Below are positions 52,408-60,021 of a DNA stretch of 64,000 nt, in pieces. The DNA is from Actinacidiphila acididurans (GTDB lineage: Bacteria; Actinomycetota; Actinomycetes; Streptomycetales; Streptomycetaceae), in contig NZ_JADKYB010000001.1 in assembly GCF_016918855.1 (NCBI RefSeq), forward strand, positions 186,001 to 250,000, in the 5' to 3' direction. The translations under genes were made by a program, and so were the position numbers. Position 1 is the stretch's first letter, and the number at the start of each line of letters is the position of its first letter. The notes below the pieces were generated by a model. That model did not search any database. It was not told where the DNA came from and worked only from the letters and a program-made list of their open reading frames with translations.

Positions 52408-53090
52408 CCACCACCGCGGACCCCGAACACGTCGCGGCACTCGCCGACTGGGACACCCCCGCGCTCAGCAACGCCCTCGACGCGCTCCGGCTGCGCCCGT
52501 TCAACGGCGGATATACCGACGGCTCGATCCACCGCGTCACCGCCGGCCCGGGCAGCGTCATGGTCGGCCGCGCCGTGACCGCCCGCATGGTCGCCCGCGA
52601 GCCCGACGACGACGCCGTGCCGGTCTCCCGGTTGCACCGGGCGGTCAGCGAGCTTCCCGGCCCCGTCGTCGTCGTGATCGAGGACCGCGACCGCCCCGCC
52701 GGCGCCGGAGCGTTCCTCGGCGAGGTCAACGGCAGCCTCCTGGCGGCACTCGGCATCCAGGGCGTGATCACCAACGGCCGGGTGCGCGACGCCGACACCC
52801 TGCGCGACCTGCCCTTCGCGGTCCACGCCGCCGGCCTGTGCGTCGCGCGCTCCTACATGCGGCTGACCGACGTCGGCACCCCGGTCACCGTGGCCGGCCT
52901 GCGGGTCCACCCCGGCGACATCCTGCACGGCGACGAACACGGCGTCCTGCGGATCCCCGAGGAGGCCCTTCCGGCCGTCCTCGCCAAGGCCGAACTGATC
53001 CGCACGGACGAGCAGAACGTCGTCAACTGGTCGAAGTCCCCGGACTTCAGCGTCCCGGAGCTGCTCGAACTGCGCCGGGTACGACATTAG
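52404..53090 (+). CDS. RraA-like protein (HMG/CHA aldolase family)
   Basis: 228 residues, last gene of the operon. Typical motifs: DWDTPALSNALDALRLRPFN, GSVMVGRAVTARMVAREPD, GEVNGSLLAALGIQGVITNG, RVRDADTLRDLPF and GDILHGDEHGVLRIP. Members are class II pyruvate aldolases or oxaloacetate decarboxylases, or RNase E inhibitors; RVRD with the upstream GE supports the metal-binding aldolase site. It may cleave the ring-opened acid formed by HyuAB into central metabolites (inference). No terminator is obvious before the convergent kinase gene. Confidence 0.9.
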   Translation: MTTTADPEHVAALADWDTPALSNALDALRLRPFNGGYTDGSIHRVTAGPGSVMVGRAVTARMVAREPDDDAVPVSRLHRAVSELPGPVVVVIEDRDRPAGAGAFLGEVNGSLLAALGIQGVITNGRVRDADTLRDLPFAVHAAGLCVARSYMRLTDVGTPVTVAGLRVHPGDILHGDEHGVLRIPEEALPAVLAKAELIRTDEQNVVNWSKSPDFSVPELLELRRVRH

Positions 53091-53311
53091 GTCCGGTGCG
53101 GAAATACCGTCGCGCAGCCGAGCCGAGGGACATGACCTGGCCAGAGCCGGAGGAGAACGTCCCGCAGCTTCCTACGCGGTGCGGAACACATCGATGCCGG
53201 GCCGCCCGTCGCACTGGCCGCCGGCACGTTCCCTCCTGCTCCGGCGGGGCGTTGCTGGTACTACGGGACCCCGGAAGGGCGGGTGGTCCAGGGCGGATAG
53301 GGCCTGCCGGC

Positions 53312-54706
53312 CTACGGCGTGGCGCGCGGCAGTGTGATCCGTACGCTCGCGCCGCCGCCGGGGGAGTCGGCGATCGCGATCCGCCCGCCGTGGGCGGTGG
53401 CGATTTCCTTGGCGATCGCCAGGCCCAGGCCGCTCGATCCGCTGGTGAGTTCGCGGCTGGCGTCCAGGCGGACGAAGCGGTCGAAGACGCGGTCGCGCTC
53501 CTGTGCCGGGATCCCGGGGCCGTCGTCGGTGATTTCGACGCCGACCTGTCCGGGCGGCAGGTCCATCACGGAGACCAGGACCCGGTGCCGGGCGTGGCGG
53601 GTGGCGTTGTCGAGGACGTTGCGGACCATACGGCCGAGCGAATCGTGGTCGCCCAGGACCATGCAGTCGTCGCGGCGGTCGAGTTCGACGCTCACGCGCG
53701 CCGTCGCGCTCGTCGCCCGTACGTCCTCGACCAGTTCGCCGAGGTCGACCGGGGCGCGGCGCGCGAGGAGTTGCCGGTCGTCGCTCCTTGCCAGCAGCAG
53801 AAGCTGCTGGACGAGGGTCTCCAGGCGGCCGGACTGGCGTGCGGCTCGCCGGGCGATCTGCGGCCAGGGCGCGGTGTCCGGGTGGGCGAGCCCGACTTCG
53901 AGTGTGGTGCGGATCGCGGCGAGAGGGCTGCGCAGCTCGTGCGAGGCGTCGGCGACGAAGCGGCGCTGCCGGCCGGCTGACTCGTCAAGGCGAGCGAGCA
54001 TGTCGTTCATGGTGCGGGCGAGGTCGCCGATCTCGTCGTCGGTCCCCGGCTCCGGGACGCGCCGCGTCAGGTCGGCCGCGGTGATCTCGGTGACCGTGCG
54101 GCGGATGCGTTCCACGGGCCTCAGCGCCCGGCCCACGACCAGCCACACCGTGCCGCAGGCGAGCAGCAGGATTCCCGGCACGCCGATCAGCAGCAGGCGG
54201 GCGAAGGTCTCGTTGACCTCCTTGAGCAGGTTGGTGGGGGTGAACATGACGATCACCACCGGTCTGCCGTCGACAGTGGCGCGTGTGCCGAGGACGCGCT
54301 CCGCGTCCGGCAGCCCCGGACCGGCCTTCTGCCGTACCGGCGCGGCGGCCCCCGCAGGCAGGGCGTAGACGGCGGTCATGCCCTCCAGTGACCGGGTCGA
54401 GGCGAGCACCGCGCCGTCCGGGGCGAGCACCTGCGCCTGGGCCTGCGCGTCCAGGGCGGAGGCGGGCAGTGGCCGCGGCCACGCGCCGCCCTGCGCCGAC
54501 TGCTCGATCTGCACGGCGTAGGTGCGCAGCTCGTCGTCGGCCGTCCGGTGGGCGGAGCCGACCTGGAGCAGGTACAGCAGCACGAGTCCGAGCGTCACCG
54601 CCAGGGTCAGCGCCAGCCCCGCCACCCCGGTGACCCGGGTGCGCACGGTGGCTGCGGCCCGCCGACGGCCCGGACGCCGGCGGTACGTCGGGCCGGCCGT
54701 GTTCAC
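53312..54706 (-). CDS. Two-component sensor histidine kinase
   Basis: 464 residues. First membrane helix at about 28-48 (VAGLALTLAVTLGLVLLYLL), an extracytoplasmic domain of about 120 residues, second helix at about 171-191 (LLIGVPGILLLACGTVWLVV), then HAMP, the DHp motif VADASHELRSPLAAIR (His256) and an HATPase domain with N box MVRNVLDNATRHAR, DDGPGI and SGLGLAIAKEIATAHGG. Classical OmpR-linked kinase. The start overlaps the regulator stop by 4 nt. The signal is unknown; the sensor domain has no recognised fold. Confidence 0.94.
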   Translation of the reverse strand: MNTAGPTYRRRPGRRRAAATVRTRVTGVAGLALTLAVTLGLVLLYLLQVGSAHRTADDELRTYAVQIEQSAQGGAWPRPLPASALDAQAQAQVLAPDGAVLASTRSLEGMTAVYALPAGAAAPVRQKAGPGLPDAERVLGTRATVDGRPVVIVMFTPTNLLKEVNETFARLLLIGVPGILLLACGTVWLVVGRALRPVERIRRTVTEITAADLTRRVPEPGTDDEIGDLARTMNDMLARLDESAGRQRRFVADASHELRSPLAAIRTTLEVGLAHPDTAPWPQIARRAARQSGRLETLVQQLLLLARSDDRQLLARRAPVDLGELVEDVRATSATARVSVELDRRDDCMVLGDHDSLGRMVRNVLDNATRHARHRVLVSVMDLPPGQVGVEITDDGPGIPAQERDRVFDRFVRLDASRELTSGSSGLGLAIAKEIATAHGGRIAIADSPGGGASVRITLPRATP

Positions 54707-55380
54707 CGCGGGTCCTCCCGGATCAGATACCCCTCGCCCCGCACGGTCGCGATCAGCTGTGCCTCGCCCGCGGCTTCGAGCTTCCGGCGCAGCCGGTGGA
54801 CTTGGACCTCGACCGCCGAGGGGCCGCCCTCGAAGTTCACGTCCCAGCAGTGTTCGAGCAGTTCGGTCTTGGACACCACGCGGCCCTTTCGCCGCAGCAG
54901 GTGTTCCAGGACCGACACCTCACGGGCGGTCAGGTCCAGGGCCCGGCCGCCGCGCGTGACCGTACGGGCGGCCGGGTCCAGGCTCAGGTCGGCGGCGGTG
55001 AGCACCGTCGGCCTGGTGCCGAGGCCGCGGCGGGTCAGCGACCGCAGGTGGGCGAGCAGCACCGGGTACGAGAAGGGCTTGGCCAGGTAGTCGTCGGCGC
55101 CGCTGTCGAGCCCTTCGGCGTGGTCGAGGTCCTCGTCCATCGCGGTGAGCATCAGGATCGGCGTCCACCGGTCCCGCTCGCGCAGGGCCCGGCAGACCTG
55201 GTAGCCGTCCATGCCCGGCAGCATCACGTCCAGGACGATCACGTCGGGCGACGTCTCCACGGCTTTCCACAGCCCGTCCACGCCGGTGGACGCGACGTCC
55301 ACCGTGTAGCCCTCGGCTCGCAGACCCCACGCGAGGGACTCGGCCATGTCCGGCTCGTCCTCGACCACCAGTACTCTCAT
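54703..55380 (-). CDS. OmpR/PhoB-family response regulator
   Basis: 225 residues from ATG 55380, the family N-terminus MRVLVVEDEPDM. Acidic pocket Glu8/Asp9, phosphoacceptor Asp51 (VIVLDVMLPGMDG), Lys101 in YLAKPF. The C-terminal winged helix has LTAREVSVLEHLLRRKGRVV and ends with ATVRGEGYLIRED. Pairs with the kinase downstream. An upstream minus-strand frame stops exactly at this start (TGA overlapping ATG). Confidence 0.94.
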   Translation of the reverse strand: MRVLVVEDEPDMAESLAWGLRAEGYTVDVASTGVDGLWKAVETSPDVIVLDVMLPGMDGYQVCRALRERDRWTPILMLTAMDEDLDHAEGLDSGADDYLAKPFSYPVLLAHLRSLTRRGLGTRPTVLTAADLSLDPAARTVTRGGRALDLTAREVSVLEHLLRRKGRVVSKTELLEHCWDVNFEGGPSAVEVQVHRLRRKLEAAGEAQLIATVRGEGYLIREDPR

Positions 55381-55775
55381 CGATTCCGCACCCTCGCCTT
55401 CGCGGGCTGGCGCCCTCCGGTCGCCGGGCATGATGGCAGGCCCCGCCTTTCCGGACGCTTACCGGAGTGCGCGGCGGGCGAGACCGATGTCCCCCGCCCG
55501 TCCCGCGCGGCGTGGCCCACCGTGGGGGGCCACGCCCAGGACGGCGATTGCGTGCCGGTCAACGCCCCGGCGATGTCCTCTTCGGCGATGCTACTGGCAT
55601 CGCCACGGCCCTCCGGATCGAGGCGTGGCAGCACCCGGTCCAGTACGCCCTTCGTCCTGCGCAGTGCGTACACGACAACCCGAGCCATGCGACCGCCTGC
55701 TCGCCCAGGGCCCAAAAGACTGTGTGTGGCGCTGTGTGCGAAGCGGATGACGGCTGTGTGCATGCGCTCGGCCAT
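55377..55775 (-). CDS. Hypothetical protein overlapping the response regulator start
   Basis: A 132-codon frame whose stop TGA overlaps the regulator ATG, as in coupled genes. The part MARVVVYALRRTKGVLDRVL and PRLDPEGRGDASSIAEEDIA looks protein-like; the rest is low complexity and rich in Pro and Arg. No family is recognised. It may be real or a chance frame. Confidence 0.3.
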   Translation of the reverse strand: MAERMHTAVIRFAHSATHSLLGPGRAGGRMARVVVYALRRTKGVLDRVLPRLDPEGRGDASSIAEEDIAGALTGTQSPSWAWPPTVGHAARDGRGTSVSPAAHSGKRPERRGLPSCPATGGRQPAKARVRNR

Positions 55776-55929
55776 GTGCCGGGGAGCGTCTGGTCCCAGT
55801 AGCTCGGGGGCCTAAGGTGCTGTGTGGTCGTGCCGATCAGCAGGGCCTCCACCGCGCCGGATCCAGAGAGTGCTTCCTCGGGCGTGGTGGTGACGTCACG
55901 GCGAGCACCAGGCCCAGGCGTCGCTTTTT

Positions 55930-56453
55930 CCGTGACAACCGCTCGCTGACGGTGGTCCTTGCCCTACCGGGACGATATGCCGCGGGCCGGGTCGGCTTCG
56001 GCGAGCTCTTCTACGAGGCGGTCGGGCAGTCGCCGCGGCCGTGTGCTGGTGCTGTCCAGCGGGCGGCTATCCGGATGCCTCCCACGGTGGTGGCGGCACC
56101 AAGCTGTGTCGGGTCACCCACCACGGATTGTCCGGCGTGCTGGCCGACGGACGCCTGCGGGACTTCGACGAGTAGCGGCAGCTGCGGTTCGCGACCTGGT
56201 GCTGGGGCGAGGCCACCCACTGGGGCGGCGACATCGCCATGCCCTGCGCCGCCTACGTCCCCGTCGAGGTCGCCGGTGTCTGCGTCACCCCTGGCGACTA
56301 CGTCTTCGCCGACGCGTCGCGCGCCGTCGTCATCCCGCACGCCAGTCTGGACCGCGTCCTGGAGGAGGCCCGCGCCGTCGCCGCCGAGGACACCGAAGCC
56401 GCCGCCCGCATCCGCGAGGAGCCTCTCCCCCTGCCGGGTGCGCTAGGAGGCCA
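55930..56453 (+). pseudogene. RraA-family gene, frameshifted
   Basis: Segments of an RraA-like protein appear in successive frames: LPYRDDMPRAGS (about 55960), FGELFYEAVGQSP in another frame, GRVLVLSSGG, HGGGTKLCRVTHHGLSGVLA with DGRLRDFDE, a TAG stop at about 56175, then WGGDIAMPCAAYVPVEVAGV and CVTPGDYVFADASRAVVIPH. HGLSGVLADGRLRD is the RraA signature. At least two shifts and one stop make it non-functional. It ends head-to-head with the amine oxidase stop, overlapping by about 10 nt. Confidence 0.7.
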
Positions 56454-58059
56454 GGACCCGCTGATGCAGTTCGGTGACGACCTTGCGGGCGGAGGAGATC
56501 GCGCCGGCCTGCCAGGCGTCCAGGTAGCTGAGGTAGTCGCCCGCGAAGTAGACGTTGCCTTGAGCCTGGTTGAGCGGGGCGAAGGCCGGGGCGTCGGGGC
56601 CACCGGGCACGGAGTGCCAGGCGGCCTCGATGTGCGGAGCGAGCTTCCACTGGTGCGAGTACCAGGCCGCGAGTTCGGACCGGTACTTCTCGCCATGGAT
56701 CTTTACGCCCTGGGCGATGGCGCGCTCCAGGCGTTGGGCCGGGGCGAGCGCCGAGTAGGTTTCGGAGTGGGAGCCGGTGTTGTAGTAGCCGATGATGGTG
56801 CCTCGCTCGCCGAGGTGGCCGTAGGACGGGTACCAGATGTGGTCCAGGTCCAGGTCGGTCTCGGTGATGCCGCCCATGATCTTGAAGTCGGTCTCCCACC
56901 AGCGGCTCTTGTACTCCAGGCCGATCTTGGATGCCTGGGAGGGCCGCACGGCCTGCAGGGCGGCCTGCACCGTGGAACCGAGGTTGTGGGAGGTCCGGGC
57001 GAGGATCCAGGGCGCCAGCGTGGCGATGCAGTAGTCCGCGTGGACGACCTTGGTTCTGCCGTTACGGGTGTAGGCGACCTCGACGCCGTCGGAGGTGTTA
57101 CTGACGTCGGTGACCGCTGCGCCGGTGAGGATCCTGTCGGGGCCGATGGCCTCGGCGAACGCCATGGGTATCGCGTCCATGCCGCCGATCGGCTGGAACA
57201 TCAGCATGGCCTGGTCGTAGCCGAACTCGAAGGAGAAAGTACGGCCGACGTTGGAGGCGAAGACCTCGGACAGGGAGGGTATGTCGCCGAGTTCCATGCC
57301 GGGGGTGCCTGCGGCGCCGGGATCGACGCTGTAGCCTCGGTGTTCGGTGCCGGTGTACTGGTAGCCGGGCCCGAGGGAGCCGTAGCTGTTCAGGAACGTG
57401 AGCAGCCGCTCCTTGTCGTCGGCGGTCAGCTCTGCGTCGAGGGCGCCGGCGTTGGTGGCCTTGGCGAGCAACTCGGAGACGTAGCCGTACACATCGGCCT
57501 TGGCGGTGCGGTAGGCGACCGGGGCCTTCATGCCGGTGGACTCGTTGTAGATGAGCGCGCTGGCGTTGGTGTTGGTGAACACCTCGACTGGTACCCCGAG
57601 CTCTCGGCAGTAGTCCAGAGTGCTCATCCACTGGGCGAGACGGGCCGGGCCGCAGTTCATGTACTGATCCCGGCTGAAAGTCGCCTTCTGGGTTGCACCG
57701 TTCAGGTCGGTGACGACGTCACCGCCGCGCACAGTGAAGTTGCGGCCGCCAACGCGGTCGCGGGCCTCGAGAACAGTGCAGTCGTACCCGGCCTTGCCGA
57801 GCTCGTAGGCCGAGGTGAGGCCCGCTATGCCGCCGCCGATGACCACTACCTTGGCGGGCTTGCCGCCCCGGCCCTGGAGTGTGAAGTCACCGCGTCGAGG
57901 AGCGGTGAAGGGCGCCTCCTTCTCCGCGGCGTAGGCGGCGGTGGGGGCGAGCCCGAGCGCTCCCATAGTGGCGAACATGGCCCCGGCACCACCGGTGACG
58001 CCGACAGCCCGCAGGAAACCACGTCGGCTGGTACCCGTTCCCGTCTGAGTCTCTGCCAT
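56443..58059 (-). CDS. FAD-dependent amine oxidase with Tat signal
   Basis: 538 residues from ATG 58059. Tat motif SRRGFLRAVG at residues 11-20 followed by a hydrophobic stretch to AAYAA (about 44), so it is exported folded with cofactor. The FAD dinucleotide motif VVVIGGGIAGLTSAYELGKA begins near residue 72. RVGGRNFTVRGGDVVTDLNG is the second flavin motif of monoamine oxidases. The C-terminal FAD motif includes NVYFAGDYLSYLDAWQAGAI. The enzyme oxidises amines or L-amino acids outside the membrane, giving aldehyde or keto acid, ammonia and H2O2. A longer frame to 58164 would hide the signal peptide. Confidence 0.93.
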   Translation of the reverse strand: MAETQTGTGTSRRGFLRAVGVTGGAGAMFATMGALGLAPTAAYAAEKEAPFTAPRRGDFTLQGRGGKPAKVVVIGGGIAGLTSAYELGKAGYDCTVLEARDRVGGRNFTVRGGDVVTDLNGATQKATFSRDQYMNCGPARLAQWMSTLDYCRELGVPVEVFTNTNASALIYNESTGMKAPVAYRTAKADVYGYVSELLAKATNAGALDAELTADDKERLLTFLNSYGSLGPGYQYTGTEHRGYSVDPGAAGTPGMELGDIPSLSEVFASNVGRTFSFEFGYDQAMLMFQPIGGMDAIPMAFAEAIGPDRILTGAAVTDVSNTSDGVEVAYTRNGRTKVVHADYCIATLAPWILARTSHNLGSTVQAALQAVRPSQASKIGLEYKSRWWETDFKIMGGITETDLDLDHIWYPSYGHLGERGTIIGYYNTGSHSETYSALAPAQRLERAIAQGVKIHGEKYRSELAAWYSHQWKLAPHIEAAWHSVPGGPDAPAFAPLNQAQGNVYFAGDYLSYLDAWQAGAISSARKVVTELHQRVLAS

Positions 58060-58505
58060 TTGGCGGATCCCCTCTCCGTAGGACACACCACCGGAATCGG
58101 GGGACCGGTGGTGATCTTGAAGGACGAAGAGATCTTCACAACGGCATGTTACGAGCCACCCCATTCAAGCGTGTCCAGCGCGTTTCTCCGTGTTACATGC
58201 CATGCACATGTTCCGCGGGTAGCCGACGGGAACGCAGGGCCTCGCCTGGTCGACTGGTGCGCCACCGTCCCGCACCGCGCCGGGGCCGGCCCGATATCCG
58301 CCTGAACAGCCGAAAGCGGTGGCCCGGTTCGAGCCCGCACTGGCCTGCCCAGCTCTTACAGCCGTCTTCCCGGACACCGGAACGGCTCAGCACGCGGTGA
58401 CACGCGGGGCCGACACCGCGATCGCGCTGCTGTTCTTCCTCTGCGGGGCTCGCCTCTCGGCTCAGGAGACGATCGCGGGCCTGGGGCCACTGGCGCCTGT
58501 AGGCG
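58060..58505. other. Intergenic region, no supported gene
   Basis: About 440 nt. It should contain the amine oxidase promoter. Only short antisense frames without family features are present. Confidence 0.4.
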
Positions 58506-58509
58506 GACG

Positions 58510-58772
58510 CCGACCGCAGCCACATCTCCCCGTGCCGCCTCGCCCGGATGCTGCTGACCAGGCCCGACAACATCAAGGCCGAGCAGCACGATCTTCTGGC
58601 CAAGCTCACCGCCGCCTGCCTGGAGACGACCCGTCTGGCCGTCGACACCGGCATTACTTTCTCGACCGAGGACGTCATGGACGCCGTGGAACGCGGACTG
58701 CCTGCCGGCTACCCGGCGCCGGCCCTGGGCGTTGCCGCCCGTCGCGCGATGATCGCGCGGGGGGCATTGTGA
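58510..58772 (+). pseudogene. ISL3-type transposase fragment joined to unknown sequence
   Basis: The plus strand reads ADADRSHISPCRLARMLLTR, PDNIKAEQHDLLAKLTAACL, matching the interior of ISL3 transposases. After about 58640 the frame continues DTGITFSTEDVMDAVERGLP and AGYPAPALGVAARRAMIARG, which is a different, unidentified protein end. The junction suggests rearrangement through the IS. Confidence 0.45.
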
Positions 58773-59184
58773 GCGGAGAGCTGTACGAGGGGACGGGCAC
58801 TGCCGAGGAGTGAGCGGGCGGCGCTCTGGCCGTCCTGGCTGGCGGCGCGGGCGAGCGGCCGCTGCTGGCCGTGTAAGGGCAGCACACGCTCCACCGCATC
58901 ATCGTCTCCGCGTTCGGCATCACCGCCACCATGGACCACGACGAAACCGGGCGCCTCGTAGGTCGGCTTGGCCGGCGGTTGCGGCCGCGCATCGTCGACG
59001 GTGGGGGAGCGGTGCGCCGTGGCGGGACGCCGGAGACGGGCACGGAGCCGGCCAGCCACGCGTACTGGCGGCTGTTGCACTGCTCGTCACAGTCGCAATG
59101 TCGGAGCCGCCGAGGAGGCACGTCAACGCCTGACAACGACGGCGGGCTCGTGGGGGTGCCGCGACCAGGACGTACGGTGCGGCG
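58773..59184. other. No supported gene downstream of the RiPP operon
   Basis: A plus-strand stretch near 58880-58990 reads GQHTLHRIIVSAFGITATMD and DHDETGRLVGRLGRRLRP, perhaps a gene remnant (a TAA precedes it). No terminator is evident for the converging RiPP operon. Confidence 0.35.
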
Positions 59185-59595
59185 TCAGCCGGTCCCGCTG
59201 CCGGTCTCCGCTGCCAGCTCGGCAGGGTGCGGGGCGGAGACTTCAGCAGCGGGCTCTCCGACGCCGCACCCGGCCGAGGTGCCTCCCCCGCTGCACCAGC
59301 ACTGGCACTTGGAGTCCGCCTCGACTGCGAGCTGTCCGTACGAGGTGCCGACGCGCAGCACGAGAAAAGGGCTGTCGAGAGGGATGTGGACGCGCTCGGG
59401 CAGCAGTTTCTGCAGTTCGAGGAGGATCACCCGCTCGAAGTCGGAAGGCGGAGTCCCGTCCGCGCGCAGGCTCTGCGTGAACTCCGGAATTCCCCGTTCC
59501 TGCACGATCCGCTCGGCAGCGGTCACATATGCACCGTCAGGGTCGCGCGTGAGCAGGAAGTACTCGCTGTCGGCAGTCTCCGCGTGCGTGGTCAT
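59185..59595 (-). CDS. Putative RiPP precursor peptide B
   Basis: 136 residues from ATG 59595, with AAGGAG upstream. Residues 1-96 form a leader nearly colinear with the neighbouring precursor: SEYFLLTRDPDGAY and ERIVQERGIPEFTQSLRAD (identical in both) and LLELQKLLPERV. Then comes a Cys-rich segment CQCWCSGGGTSAGC (Cys97, 99, 101, 110) followed by a 26-residue Ala/Glu/Pro-rich tail. No enzyme domain or signal peptide. It is the last gene of the minus-strand operon after the radical SAM maturase and precursor A. The tail after the last Cys is unlike precursor A and may be trimmed as a follower (inference). Confidence 0.72.
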   Translation of the reverse strand: MTTHAETADSEYFLLTRDPDGAYVTAAERIVQERGIPEFTQSLRADGTPPSDFERVILLELQKLLPERVHIPLDSPFLVLRVGTSYGQLAVEADSKCQCWCSGGGTSAGCGVGEPAAEVSAPHPAELAAETGSGTG

Positions 59596-59661
59596 GCCTT
59601 GCTCCTTTTCCCTTGGCGCGCCGGGGGCGCTCCGCATGCGGAGACCGGCGGCGCATCCGCG

Positions 59662-60006
59662 TCAGGCGCCGCCGCCACCGCCGCCACCGCACGTCCAGCC
59701 ATTGCCCCCGCATTTGCACTGGCAACGCGACATGAGCCGGGAGTCGGCCGGGGACGCGCTTACCCGCAAGGTGAGGAACGGGCTGCCCGACTCGATGTTC
59801 ACCCGTGCCGGGAGCAGGTTCTGCAGTTCCAGTAGCATGACTTGTTCCGCTGCGAGAGGAGCGGTGACGTCCGCGCGCAGGCTCTGCGTGAACTCGGGGA
59901 TGCCTCTTTCCTGAACGATACGCTCGGCGGTGGCGATGAATTGGCCCTCGGGGTCCCGGGGGATGAGGAAGTACTCGCTGTTGTCGGTTTCGGGCTGGGT
60001 GGTCAT
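59662..60006 (-). CDS. Putative RiPP precursor peptide A
   Basis: 114 residues from ATG 60006, preceded by GGAGG. Leader: SEYFLIPRDPEGQF, ERIVQERGIPEFTQSLRAD and MLLELQNLLPARV. The C-terminal core is CQCKCGGNGWTC (Cys95, 97, 99, 106) followed by seven Gly and a final Ala. The C-x-C-x-C-x6-C spacing and Gly-rich end are typical of thioether-modified peptides made by radical SAM enzymes. Only 15 nt separate it from the maturase stop, so they are co-transcribed. Confidence 0.75.
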   Translation of the reverse strand: MTTQPETDNSEYFLIPRDPEGQFIATAERIVQERGIPEFTQSLRADVTAPLAAEQVMLLELQNLLPARVNIESGSPFLTLRVSASPADSRLMSRCQCKCGGNGWTCGGGGGGGA

Positions 60007-60021
60007 GGGGGCCTCCGGCAT

